A stretch of 64,000 nucleotides of DNA. Source: Echinarachnius parma (taxonomy: Eukaryota > Echinodermata > Echinoidea > Clypeasteroida > Echinarachniidae). Shown here piece after piece: positions 25,262 to 37,900 of the stretch. The stretch is taken from contig JBAMJV010002102.1 in assembly GCA_037951105.1 (NCBI GenBank), positions 124,001-188,000 of the forward strand, given 5' to 3'. Each line of letters begins with the position of its first letter. Within the stretch, counting starts at the first letter, position 1. Under the pieces are notes generated by a model. That model was given only the letters and a program-made list of their open reading frames with translations, was not told where the DNA came from and did not search any database. The position numbers were made by a program, and so were the translations under genes.

Positions 25262-26722
25262 TCTATTATATTAATACGGTAAGCTTCAACCCCCCAAAAT
25301 GGTTCCCACTCGAGATATCCTCACCCCACCGTCGCGATCGAAGGATATACGTTTTGCGGAGGACAATAAGGCATTCCCGAGTCGCTCCCGCCCCGTGGTC
25401 GTCGTCCAGATCGAAGAAAAGTGAAAGTCAGCAATGTCAATTGCCCGTTTAAGACGCCGAGCATTGACTAACGATTTATCGCCGTAAAAGTATTTGTAAG
25501 AATATAAATTGGAGTAGATAAAACAAATAATATATCGAGAAACTATTTTAGATATAACACGTTGCGAAACTACCCAGGTTTTGATAAATATCAATATTTA
25601 TATTACGCGGATGGTATGGTAATGATCGCTATTGCCGATTGGCATCGTGTTTGTAAGTGCATAGACGACAAAATGCGACAACTTCAATTTAGCTGCGGTT
25701 ATACAACGCGCGATGGCTGTACAGCCGTGTATACACGTCGCGCAGTCATCTAATTACCCCACCGAACCGTAGTTTTTTTGCATAGCTCACTGACCTGCTG
25801 ACCATCTCATTCGCCCTACCGTACACGATACTATAATTGCGCCAGCTTGTGGTAAGAAGCTCACATGCTTTGTACACAGCTGAGCGGGCGTGCAAAGTGC
25901 ATTGAAGTGAATAAAGCGGGGTGGACAATGGTGGAGCAGGGGAGTTTTATACAATCTCGACATCTTGCGGTAAGATGATTGTATTATGCCATCCGCGAAG
26001 AGAAGACGCCTGGGGGTGAGGGGGGGGGGGGGGGGTATCTGCTAATTTATTATGCAATGCATGTATTGACGGCTACTATTCCTTTCAACCATGGAACTCC
26101 TATATCCTTGCTTCAACGGAATATATCATCGGGTTTCACAAGAATATGACAAAATGTATACGCCGGAGAACTTAGATTGGATATGAAAAGTTTATGGGAT
26201 GCATTTATATAGACGGCTACTATTCCCTTCAAAGGAATATATCATCGGGTTTCACAAGAATATGACAAAATGTATACGCCAGAGAACTTAGATTGGATAT
26301 GAAACGTTCGTGGGACACGACGGGTTATGTGTCATGCAGGCAATTGGAGTCGCGGGGGGGGGGGGGGGGGGGGAGAGAGCGGTGTATATTAGCAAGTACA
26401 CGAACATAGTGTACTGTATCTAATTTAATACAAGCGGAACAAATTATGGACTCTATAAAATATGGGGGATAACTGAATAACTTTGCATGGGTACTAAACC
26501 ATTATGATTGTGTTATACATTGGCCGGATATCATTGGACGGGACCCTAATGCGTCGGGGCCCCGTCCAACGACGGGTTGTGGGGCGGGATTGAGTCGCCC
26601 GTGTTTATTTTGTCTTATACTATTTAAATTATGACTCTGGGAATAGTAAAGATTTAAAGTATCGTTATATCATCATCGCCTTTCTCTCACAAAAACCCGC
26701 GGATTTCCGCGGGTACAGCTAG
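25262..26722 (+). mobile_element. Probable 1.46-kb non-autonomous Helitron
   Basis: It begins TCTATTATATTAATACG, a Helitron-like 5' TC end, directly after the CTAG of the previous copy. It ends with the hairpin ACCCGCGGATTTCCGCGGGT (26695-26714), four bases, then CTAG and T. Inside are a tandem duplication (about 26060-26190 and 26205-26310, around CGGCTACTATTCC) and two G-runs. No Rep/helicase coding sequence. Confidence 0.65.
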
Positions 26723-26784
26723 TTAACAGTATTATAGGTGCTTGCTAGCTGAGCAGAGAGATGGCTGCTGGGTGTCTTCCGGGA

Positions 26785-27171
26785 CGCGTTTATTTTTTCC
26801 GTAACCCTAACGCGTCAGTTTTCCTCAAAAACTCGTGAAAGCGCGCTGGTAAGCCAAGACTAGCCCCCCTCTGCTATTATGCATCAAAATCTTCGGCTCT
26901 GCGATACACGAACTAAATAGACAAGTCCAAGGGCAAGTGTGACCATTAATTAGTGGCCGATCTCGATGCGGACTACGACCACGACAATGAGACTAGGAAC
27001 ATTCATCTAGGCGTATAACTATCACACTCACAGTCATCATGGTGTATGAAGCCACGATTGTATTGAGAAAATAGCTATAGCTTGCGTGTAAATCAACACA
27101 CGCGAGCTAGTCTTAGATTTCAGCACGCTTTTGGTAATTCCGACGCGTTAGGGTTACGGACAAAATAAACG
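26785..27171. mobile_element. 387-bp element with 9-bp TSD
   Basis: CTTCCGGGA flanks both ends (26776-26784 and 27172-27180). Ends are inverted over about 28 bp: CGTTTATTTT, one variable base, TCCGTAACCCTAACGCGTC. A 9-bp TSD suits a Mutator-like MITE; its ends are unrelated to those of the 9895-11193 element. Confidence 0.82.
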
Positions 27172-27180
27172 CTTCCGGGA

Positions 27181-27725
27181 CTGTTGTCGAGGGATTCAGT
27201 GGGTCTGCATTAGACCTTGGGTACGTTTATATAAATGATGGCATTTTGTTTAACAGACTTTGTGTAACTTTACTTAGTCTAATATATTGCAGAGTGCATG
27301 ATCATGTGTGTTAGAGATATTACAAGGTGTTGAATTATTACAAGATGAATAATGTTTACCTGGAATTTATATGATCATGCTCTGATTTCAAGAGACATTT
27401 AGGCAGATTGTTTATCGGCATTATAGAAGGTTATTATAAATACTTATTGATGAATGTATTACTTGTTTGACCGATAAAAGTATGCCATAAATTGGTAGAT
27501 TTATATTAATGTTTGAGACCGTGACACAGTTGATTTTATGTTCAGATTTAATTATGTCATTCAAGCAAATATAGCGTTTGATTTTAGTGATTATACAATA
27601 GAATCAAGATGAAAACAGATTTGATTCAGAGATTAATTAGTAATTACTTTATATAATATTTAATCAAGAAGATAACAATATTTCTGTTCAGTAATTACTG
27701 TTGATTTATTTTCATCAAGGTTATA
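27181..27725. other. No gene seen
   Basis: AT-rich unique sequence between two mobile elements; no motif or repeat recognised. Confidence 0.6.
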
Positions 27726-29157
27726 CCGTGCGTCCAAAAAAAAACTATACACTTTTGAAATGGCTGCAGAATACAAAATATATGATTCTGGGGGAAAGGT
27801 TTTATATGTATGGAAAGCTCATAAACTTAACTTTCATATGACACCAAAAAGTCCGAAAATAATTCATGCTTGGGTGAGCACTGCTCACTTTCGTAAAGGG
27901 TATGAAAATTAGGTTGCGCAGGAATTAGCCTTCCAATTTGTGAGAGGTAAATCCTTTGAAAACTATACACTTTTGAAATGGCTGCCGAATAAAAAATATA
28001 TGATTCTGGGGGAAAAGGTTTATATGTATGGATAGCTTATGGACTCAACTTTCATATGACACCAAAAAGTCCGAAAATAATTCATGCTTGGGTGAGCACT
28101 GCTCACTTTTGTAAAGGGTATGACAATTAGGTTGCGCAGGAATTAGCCTTCCAATGTGTGAGAGGTAAGTCCTTTGGAGCTTACAAAATTGAGGGTGATA
28201 TCATAAATTAATGATCAATTGCGATCAGTTTGGGTTTGCTGAGTGAATTTTATGGTTTTTTAAACCAAACTTTTATGCATGAGTGAACAGGAATTGCATT
28301 TGTTTTATTGTAGCATTGTAACTTTCCCTGGTAGTCTCAGTGGTGTTTTCATGGGAGTCAGGATGGGGTGATGGTACATGTACCGATTGACTGATACATT
28401 GTTGATTAAGTGATTGATAGCTGAATGTTGATTGTCTAATTCACAGTATTGATTGATTGACTGATAGATTGTGATTGATTTTAGGTGTCAATGGATAATA
28501 GCAACCAGTCCAATTTGGGAAATGTAGGTAGAATTCGGGATAAGGGAAGGTGGTCTGGATATTTTGGAGTGGAGACCAACGAATATGAATTGTCGAGATA
28601 TGCACAAGCACACCCAGGAAGAGAGAGAGAGAAAGAGAGAGGGGGGGGGGGGCATACATGTCCTCTTGACCCTTATCCCATCTACCCAACAAAGTCCTAC
28701 CCTACATTTCACCTCCCCTGCACCATGTACCATCACCCCGTCCTGACTCCCATGAACACACCACTGAGTCTACCAGGGAAAGTTACAATGCTACAATAAT
28801 AAATGCAATTCCTGTTCACTCATGCATAAAATGTTAATCCCATAAACCACAAATGTCACTCAGCAAACCCAAACTCATCACAATTGATCATAAATTGGTC
28901 ATATCATCCTCAATTCCGTAAGCTCCAAAGGATTTACCTCTCACAGATTGGAAGGCTAATTCCTGCGCAACCTAATTGTCATACCCTTTACAAAAGTGAG
29001 CAGTGCTCACCCAAGCATGAATTATTTTCGGACTTTTTGGTGTCATATGAAAGTTGAGTTTATGAGCTTTCCATACATATAAAACTTTTCCCCCAGAATC
29101 ATATATTTTTTATTCGGCAGCCATTTCAAAAGTGTATAGTTTTTTTGGGACGCACGG
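27726..29157. mobile_element. 1.43-kb foldback element, TA/TATA flanks
   Basis: CCGTGCGTCC at the left is matched by GGACGCACGG at the right, with TATA next to both ends (27722-27725 and 29158-29161). Arms match over AACTATACACTTTTGAAATG, TCATATGACACCAAAAAGTC and GGAATTAGCCTTCCAAT. The left arm is duplicated in tandem (27745-27955 and 27960-28190). Overlapping frames near 28441-28799 come from the arms around a GAGAGA and G-run centre. Mariner-type origin is plausible. Confidence 0.78.
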
Positions 29158-29162
29158 TATAA

Positions 29163-29338
29163 TCATGTTTTTGTAAATACATTTGATTGAAATTCTTTGA
29201 CGTGTTTTGTTTTTATTCTGCCAATTGCAGGGTTTTTGTCTTCTGCGAGAATCTCGACATTATGAGAGATACTGTGGCTGATGAATAAATAACCAGAGCA
29301 ACCTAACAAACTTGTTTCTGTGTGTCCTTCGGCCTCAT
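29163..29338 (-). CDS. Possible terminal exon of the large gene
   Basis: A GTTTAG acceptor is followed in phase 1, the phase needed after exon 36, by an open frame of 58 codons plus two bases: DEAEGHTETSLLGCSG at the start, NVFTKT and a TGA at the end. No HYR, CCP or transmembrane pattern is visible and the tract before the acceptor is not pyrimidine-rich. The stop lies six bases before the end of a foldback element, so a polyadenylation site would have to come from that element. Chance is a real alternative. Confidence 0.22.
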
Positions 29339-29597
29339 CTAAACGCACCACATTTAAACATAGACAATTTGAATCATATATAGCATAACATAACGTTCAG
29401 TATACATTGACAATTATGCACTTCGTGTGTGTTAAGCAAACGCGAGGCCACGAATCCTTCTGATCAACAACTATCTGTTGCTCCGACTACCCAATGCAAT
29501 TGCTCATTATTTGTAATATCATTTAAATGTTCGTTATAACCTAATGTCACTGTGTAATGTGAAATGTTAACATTAATTTTAAAACTCCTAGACTCAC

Positions 29598-29804
29598 CTC
29601 CACATGAGGGTAATTCACTAGAGAAGCTACCGTCTTCCCCACAGATGACCATCGGATGCCCCGTTAAATTGAAGCCAGGTGCACACTCGAAAGTGCATGA
29701 ATCGTTGTAAACGACTCTACCTCCTTCGATACAAGTTGGAGATGCAGATGCTGAAGTTGTCGATAGACGGGACGGGAACATGCGTGGCAGTAGACAGGTA
29801 ACAA
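29598..29804 (-). CDS. Exon 36: six-cysteine CCP/sushi domain, cassette copy 2
   Basis: 207 bp, 69 residues, TTTCAG acceptor and GTGAGT donor. It reads [51 protein letters not shown]. This is the last confident coding exon of the gene. Reading through the donor would give about 44 more residues and a stop, so it could also act as a terminal exon if left unspliced. Confidence 0.86.
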
Positions 29805-32800
29805 CTGAAAGAAAATTAGGTAGTATAATTAGCTAACTGCAAACAAAACAGGCCTTTTGACAAAGCCTGGCGTCAGAATGGCAGAAGCGACGGCTGGAAG
29901 AATACCAGTGTGTACAAGACGAGTTGTTGATATCTCGTGTGAAAGTCACTCTTGGCAGACTCTATCTTGTCAATCCGATACGTGGCCTTTTCTAAACGCT
30001 AGTTAAAGAGCGGCGAGGACAGGTTTGCAAGAAACTCAAAATTAAACGAATGTAGTGTTAAGTAAAGATATGTCATTGCGATAAAGGCAAAAACTACAAG
30101 ATGCAATATACAATGAGCATGTGAGGCATTGGGTGATTTCAAGTATGGTGTTGGGGTTAGTGTTAGTGTTGAGGGTGAAAAACTGCCTCTAATCTGAGCT
30201 AAACACCAGCTTCCAGATTAAGCATCTAAGGTCACGAACTTTTTAATCGTGATGACCTTGAGTAGTAATCGATCAGTATCGCTAGTGTTTGTCAACACCA
30301 GAGACAAAATCACGCGAACGCCCTTAAAATGGTAACGAAAACGCTTACATGGTTACGAATTAGAGAGCAAGCCGTAATGAAGATTTACCACATACATGTA
30401 TTGAATACTATAATTTTAAAAAAACATTCAAACCATTCACTTGGTCGATACGATTTTAGTGAATATTCCCTATTTTTAGTGAAATTTGTAACTAAACTCG
30501 CAAGAAATGTGCGTGACTCTCTTCTAAAAATTGAATGCCCGTCGCGCGCTGAGACATATGGCTAGCGTTAACGGTTTGCATAGCCGAAGATGTAGGCATA
30601 AATCCCGGTGACAGAAGTTCCGAGTAAATACCAATAGTACGTAACATGATATACTTTATTAAAATCGGTCACGTGATCACTAGGTGCTTGGTGGCCGAGT
30701 GGGTTAAGACCTGTCGCACATGTATCACTTAACCAGATAAATCATAGAAGTGGGTTCGAGTCCCCGGTGTGGTTATTTTTTTTATTATTATTATTTTTTT
30801 AGCCATTATTCACAACAAATTTACTACAGTTTTTAACTCAATTATAAGTTCACTGTAATAAAATGTCAAAGATGTACAGACAATTCCCAGTGCTTAGTGA
30901 CTTTTTTTCGGGGGGGGGGGGGGGGGGGGGTGGCGGGTGTATAATTAGACAAGAAATACATAAAATAATTAATGTTAACAACAATATAAACATAAGGAAG
31001 AACCTGGCTATTCAAATTTTGCTTTGTTGTATTATTATTCCAAATGGTCTAAAGAATTTATGTAGTGAAAACTAATGTTTGATTACAAAATAATGAAAAT
31101 ATGAATTGTATGACCTTATTTCTTTAAATTACTATAGATATTCAAATCAATACATTAATTTAAAAAAATAAGATTTGCATTGCGTTTCATAATCTTCACT
31201 TAAGTAAAACTTCAAAAAATATCTAGGTTGACACCCTTTTTACATGCTCAGACAAACAAAAACACCACCATTTCAGTTCAGAATTGTGATTTTAATGCCC
31301 ACCTAGCAACAGTAACACTAACACCAGCTCGATCTGTACTTGAAATGACTTTCATTTCGATCCCTATGGAAGTTGTTATCTCTATGGAGTTTTGCGTATA
31401 CATGCTCAACACTAACACTATCGGGCAGATTAGCAGACGACGCTAAACACCAGCAACCACGTGCCACTGCCGGAAATACGAGGTCAAACCTCTAACACCA
31501 ACTCATTTCAAGTACGGTGTTAAGGCTGCAGTTAGTGTTTAATAAACACTAACACTAGCTCAACACCATCTCTGATAGTATATTGCCATATCAATAAACA
31601 CCGCCAGTCGGAAACGGAAGTTTGTACAACGGTGAAATCAGAGGTCATCACGTTAACACCATCCTAACACTAAGTCATTTCAAGTATGGTGTTTAAGCCC
31701 GATTTAGTGTTTAATAAACACTAACACCAGATTTAAACACCATACTTGAAATCACCCATTGTAATAGTACAACAGGATGAGGAAGGTGACTTGCGGATCA
31801 GATAGTAGTTGTGAATATCGTTAGCAAGTCAAGGTAAGGGTTTATGAATTAATTAAAAGTGATTTAAATACGACGATGAATGCAGTAAAATAATGAAATA
31901 TAGTAATAATCACTTGTGTTTAATTACCATGGGTATCCTCTTCATGAATATTCTACTGGTTTGTTCATTGTCCACTCGATTCACACCTAAAATTACACGA
32001 GCACTTCCTGGGGAGCATTCACGTCAATACTACACTGTATAAGGTAGGTAAATGTTCGTATGTTGATCGGATTCGAATCCACAATCAATAAAGCACTCTA
32101 CGAGGAGCATTTGATAAGCCATGCATTACCTTCACATGTAGGTAACTCATCAGAGAGTTCCCCAGACTCAAGACACGAAACGTTGCTGCTCCCGACGAGG
32201 TTATACCCAGTATCACATCCGAAGCGACACAATGTCTGGACCGTTACAGTGCTTGCGTTGCTACACTGCTCGGCAAGGTGGGGGAACTCATTATTCAACG
32301 TGTTGAGTGTCTGAAGAATCGGAGTGAAGGCTGGCAAATCGCATGTTATGGCTGAGAAAAAAAAGAATAACATTATTTCATTGTATAGCATATTTTTTAC
32401 CATCTTTGTCTTCTTCTTCTTTTCTTTCCGTCTTACCGCTATTGCCATTTCAAGGACATTTTAATGGTTTAAAGAGGCCACGCCCTAGCGCTCCCTAACT
32501 CATAAGGAGGTTTACTTACTTTATATGAGCTGGATTTGAATTACCAGCAAAGTAAATGCATGTACATGACAATACAGGGTGGCCCCCAACAAACGGAACG
32601 GGGCACTTCCCAAAATATAATAACAAAATGATTGTGTGATTTGTGTCCACCGGATAGAGTGTCCTTTCAAATGAAAAACGATACCACAAGAACAGTCATT
32701 TTGGACGAGTAGTTTTTTGTTGTAGGACTTCTTAAGTGAGACCATGTCAGGTTCCCATTTTTGCAATTTTTTACCAAGTCACTGCCTGATAGATCGCACT

Positions 32801-34956
32801 TCCTGCCCGTCATATCGAGCAACTATGCCCATTCTCTCGGCACACAGCTGGATGCACACTAACAATGGCGCGCGTATTGCTCGTTGATTGACGCTATGAC
32901 GGGCAGTAAGTGCGATTATCACGCACTGACTTGGTAAAAATTGATAGAAAAGGGAACCTGACATGGTGTCACTCAAAGGGCCCTAAAACAAAAACTACAC
33001 TACCAAAATGACTATTCTTCGTATTGTGTTTCATTGGAAAAGACACCCTATCCGATGGACGTAATCATTTTGTTACTTTATTTTGGGAAGTGCCCCGTTC
33101 CGTTTTTTGGGGGGCCACCCTGTATATAAACAAGAATATCATCAGGATATCACACGTTTGATTTTGTTGTTGCGTTCTTGTAGTGTATTGACCTCGAGTA
33201 TAGACTCGAGTATATAGACAAGTCACACACAACAAAGTTAAGATACATAGATATTCAATAAAATGTTGTCTTACCATAAACGGAAACAGTGTAGCTGCAG
33301 TTGTATTCCGCGTGGTCAGATATTCTCAAACTTGCGTTGAAAACGGAAGGCGGCCTAACACCTGACAGGGAGACGCGAGATACGTTTGCCCAAAAAATGG
33401 GCGTTTCTCCTTCCACTGCCACATCCATTGGATAAAAGTTAAACGGTTGTGGAAGAAGTTCCCAACTAACGGTCAGCTCGTACGTCGGGACTTCGATTAT
33501 TACATCGGTACACAGTGGCTGCACAAGTTCTGTAAACAAAATAAACAATAACATGGACTGTAATTCATGTGGTAAAAGTATAATGAACATATAAGACTAT
33601 ACGAATAAGAATTGGATTACACTTTGGGGGAAGCCAAATACTGATATTTCGCTTACTCTGACATTGAAGTATAGAATTCCTATCACGTCTGACCATAAAT
33701 ATATTTCCTCTTAGGTATCACTAATAATGGACATAATACAATGTTTTGAGACCACTATCATCTGCCCTGACCGACCACTTAAAGAGATCTAGTAACTTTG
33801 TTGACATGTGAAAAAAGTGATGAATGGTTGATGCAATGTATATTGTTGTTTTCTGATATGTCCACAGGGTATTGTGTACAAATTTCAAGTTAAATGGACG
33901 TTGCATGGCCGAGTAATGAGCAAAAATGCAAAGTGATATTCACTAACTCACTGCACTCACTTTGTACACGGTTTCAAAACTCCAACGGAGTTTTTATTAT
34001 CTGAACACTTCAATCGTACATATCTTTGTAACCATGGTAACGAAAGGGAAATTTGTAAAAAAACGAAACCTGTCCCATGATTTAATTGTCAATACGAATA
34101 CAACAAGGTATGAGGGAACCGCTAGAATTCAAATTGGATTTTTAGGATTTGGACAATGTTACTATGTCCCTTTAAGGCTGCCCTGTTTTCCAACGATTCC
34201 GCATGCTATGTCATCGGGGCGTAATTTAACCAAAGTTGGTTACGTAACCGTTGTTGTCTGCTGCTACGTCAGTGGTTTGGCTTCTATCAATAATTTTGCT
34301 GAATTTCAAGATACTCTGTGAGATACCAATATTAATCGACATACCTTTTTCCATGTAAATTGTTTGTTGTAAATGTCCTATATCTTCCAATGACACGGCG
34401 CCCATTTCGGCGCAATGGTAATATTACAAACTAAATCACATCTCTCTACTTCCGAACCTTCAACGTAGACAAAGAAGACACAGTCATCTTCCCGGCCATC
34501 AACCTTGACTGATGTTAATCCCTGCGGGAATGCAGTCCCGTTAGTGGGAGTTGTGGTCAATCCTTCCCCAACCGACGGCCAAGTGACTACTGCTGTCTCC
34601 GAGAATGTATCCGCTATGGTCGTGATGTTCCCTGGGCAGTAAACTCGAGCTAAAATTTAGGTAAGATATATAACAAAGACAATTTAGCTGGTTCGTAAGG
34701 GAATAGTTTGCGGCGCATAATGATATGAAGGTAGTTAATCTGAAAGGAGGATAACATTTTTATGAGCTACAATCGTGATAATTATGTATACATAATTATG
34801 TATACATTATGTATACATTTGTTGTTTGACTAAATCAATCATATAAAAGGCATGTTCTCTCTGTATACGTTTCATTATTATACCACTCATTCACATGCGC
34901 ACCCATGCAATCTGCCCCACTCTCTCCCTCTCTCCAACGGCTCGTTCTAACTTTCG

Positions 34957-34991
<35 letters not shown>

Positions 34992-37900
34992 CATATATCT
35001 ATCTATCTATATCTCTATCTATCTATCTATCTTTATTTATCAATCGCTATCTTCCACTCTGCCACTCATTCTATTTCAATCTCTAGGAAGTTATTAAAGA
35101 CGACTTTCATCGAAGGCTAGCAAGTTATACCTGTGACCGTGACGGTGAAGTTGCAGGATCCAATGTTGCTGTTTGCATCTACTGCCGTGACATCTACAAC
35201 GGTCATTCCGAGGCTGAAGTTTGACCCCGAAGATGGGTTAGCCGATATCAATATTTGTCCTCCTGAATTATCCGTTACAGAGGGTTGCAGCCACGTCACT
35301 TGGGCGAACGAACTACCGACATCCTGTAACTTAGCGCTGTCTCCTGGACAACTCACAATGGGTGCTTCCGAATCTATTCAGAGAATAAACAGCAGACGCG
35401 CAATTTCAAATTTAACGATTTTAAATCTGACGACTCAATAGAATAAAATAATTAAACAAAAATGTAAGGTGACCACTAGGGCGAGCTTAGACACGTTTAG
35501 AATTAACCTCGATAGCGTTCAACCAGAATGTTAACCTTAATGTTAACAGTAGGTTCATGATTAAAAGCATGTTGCCTTATCCTACGTAAGATGCAAAAGT
35601 CAACACTTTTCTGATGAATGAACATATTTACTTGCTTACCTAATACGGTAACATTGAAAGAACAGTTGACTGTATTCCCGCTGTCGTCGGTTACAAGAAA
35701 TGTTACTGTCGTATTTCCAAAGGCAAACAGACTCCCAGAAGGGTGGTCCTGACTAACTTCGAAACTTCCAGAGTTGTCATCAACGAAAGGAATACTCCAG
35801 GTTACATTCCCCGTGTATAATCCAGGATCGGTCGATCGAACGGTATCATCGGGGCAGGTAATAACCGGCACTTCCAGATCTGAAAAAAGTGCACAATCAT
35901 TGTACAAATTAATCTTAAAGGGATGACTGTAAACTCCACGAAAAAAACTTGGAGCTTCCTCGTTTCTCTTATACCGTGTTGTTCAGCTTATGGTAAGAGA
36001 AGAATAAAATAGGGTTAGATTTTTTCAAATGCCCCTTTAGTATGACGATACATATATCATTCAGCTCAAGAGCGTTAATGAACGGTCATAAACCTCATAG
36101 ACGTCACACAGTAATTTGTTGTAAAAAGCTGTAAAAGCTTGTAAAAAGCTTTTTTAACCAGGAAAGCAGTGTTCGTTTTCAATGAAACTTTCACACATCA
36201 TTTGGACATATCTTACAATGATTTTGGTACAGGATTGAAGTCTCAAATGCCATTTTGGGCAATATCTGAAACTGTACAGGTGCACTTTTAATATGATCAT
36301 TACGACCAGGAACAATGCTATCTTGTTTAAATATTGATGTCAAATCATCCTGTAAGAAATTCAGAATACCCAGACATTTAATAAAACATCAAGTGTACGA
36401 AACAATAGAGATATATTCATCCCTTCAATAACTAAAATGTTACATAATTACCCACGAACGGAATATACTCAGACATATCAGAAAAAGTATAACCATTTAA
36501 AAAAGGATGCCCGCAAAGCTGGTTGAAATCCAATTTTGATATGGAATTCATATCTTACCTATAACAGTAATGATAAACAAGCAACTGTCCATATTCCCGT
36601 CTCCATCGTAGGCATTGATGGTTACTGTTGTGTTTCCAAAGTCAAAGGCACTCCCAGACGCGTAGTCTGAGACGACTGTGACGTTCCCCGAATTGTCATC
36701 AACAGAAGGAGCATCCCATGTGGCATTAGCGGTGAACACTCCAGGATCGGTTGGCAGCACAGTATCACTTGGACACATGATTCGTGGATCCTCTTCATCT
36801 GAAAAAGGAACAAAGAAATCAAACACATAACTATCAACATAAATGTTGTCATTTAGACATTAAAGGAATATCACACTTTTCTAGTCATTGTGGAATTGTA
36901 GGAATAACTAAATCTTATCAAACTGCGTGTTTTCCTCTAAACAACCTGAACAGCTAAACAACAAAGAAACAGTTACAGGAGTTCCTCTGATATGTCTTTA
37001 CAAGTAGTAAAACTACTTTAATGAACCGTGATTTGCCTACCTATTACGGAAATGTCGAACGAACACTCAGCCGAATTTCCACTTTCGTCGGTCGCCTGAA
37101 CTGTCACCGTCGTGTTCCCGACGGCAAAGGCACTCCCGGGGTCGTAGCTTGAAACGACGTTGAAACTTCCGGAATTGTCGTCGACGAATGGAAGGGTCCA
37201 AGATACATTAGCAGTGTAAAACCCAGGGTCAGTTGGTCGAACCCTATTGTCAGGGCACGTGATACTTGGGACTTCGAGATCTGACAAAAATACAGTAACA
37301 AACAAACAAGTAGCATGTTTACGTGATGATGTTTCATCAGCTTTTCATGGTGTCTTCAAAGGATGAAATGAAATCTGCCACAGTAACAATGTGTAATTAT
37401 TCATAATGTTTACTTTGCAACATATATAATTATGTACATTAGCCCACATTTACGTTTAGATGATACTTAGATGTTTTGTTCAAAATGGTAAAGTATTGCA
37501 GTTTATGGCTAATAATAATCTACGGAATGCATTAGTGTTTGTATGATCATAGTTGAACAGTAGCATAAAAAGCTTACCAATTACAGTAACATCAAACGAA
37601 CAGTTGGCCGCATTTTCACTATTGTCGACTACGTGAATGGTTACCGTCGTATTTCCAAAGGGAAATAGACTCCCAGATGTATGGTCCTGACTAACTTCGA
37701 AACTTCCAGAGTTGTCATCAACGAAAGGAATACTCCACGTTACATTCGCCGTGTATAATCCAGGATCGGTTGATCGAACGGTAACATCGGGGCAGGTAAT
37801 AACCGGCACCTCACGATCTGAAAAGTACACGACAATTGAATAAGTTAGCCTAATGATTAACATTACCATGAATAATAAATCATTATTGTTTGAATATTTG

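Larger units (their letters stand above)
29805..32129. other. 2.3-kb intron between exons 35 and 36
   Basis: Mostly occupied by the foldback element at 30131-31757. The remainder is unique AT-rich sequence; no further HYR or CCP exon is visible. Confidence 0.75.

Noticed and set aside
30684..30771. tRNA-Leu or tRNA-Ser gene
   Set aside because: A- and B-box similarity is good, but acceptor strands do not pair and no clear anticodon stem forms; better read as a SINE head.
31300..31745. Telomere-like TAACAC repeats
   Set aside because: Units are irregular and arranged as inverted GTGTTTAATAAACAC pieces; they do not match TTAGGG or variants.
34895..35120. [12 protein letters not shown] frames
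   Set aside because: Translation of the (TCTA)n microsatellite.
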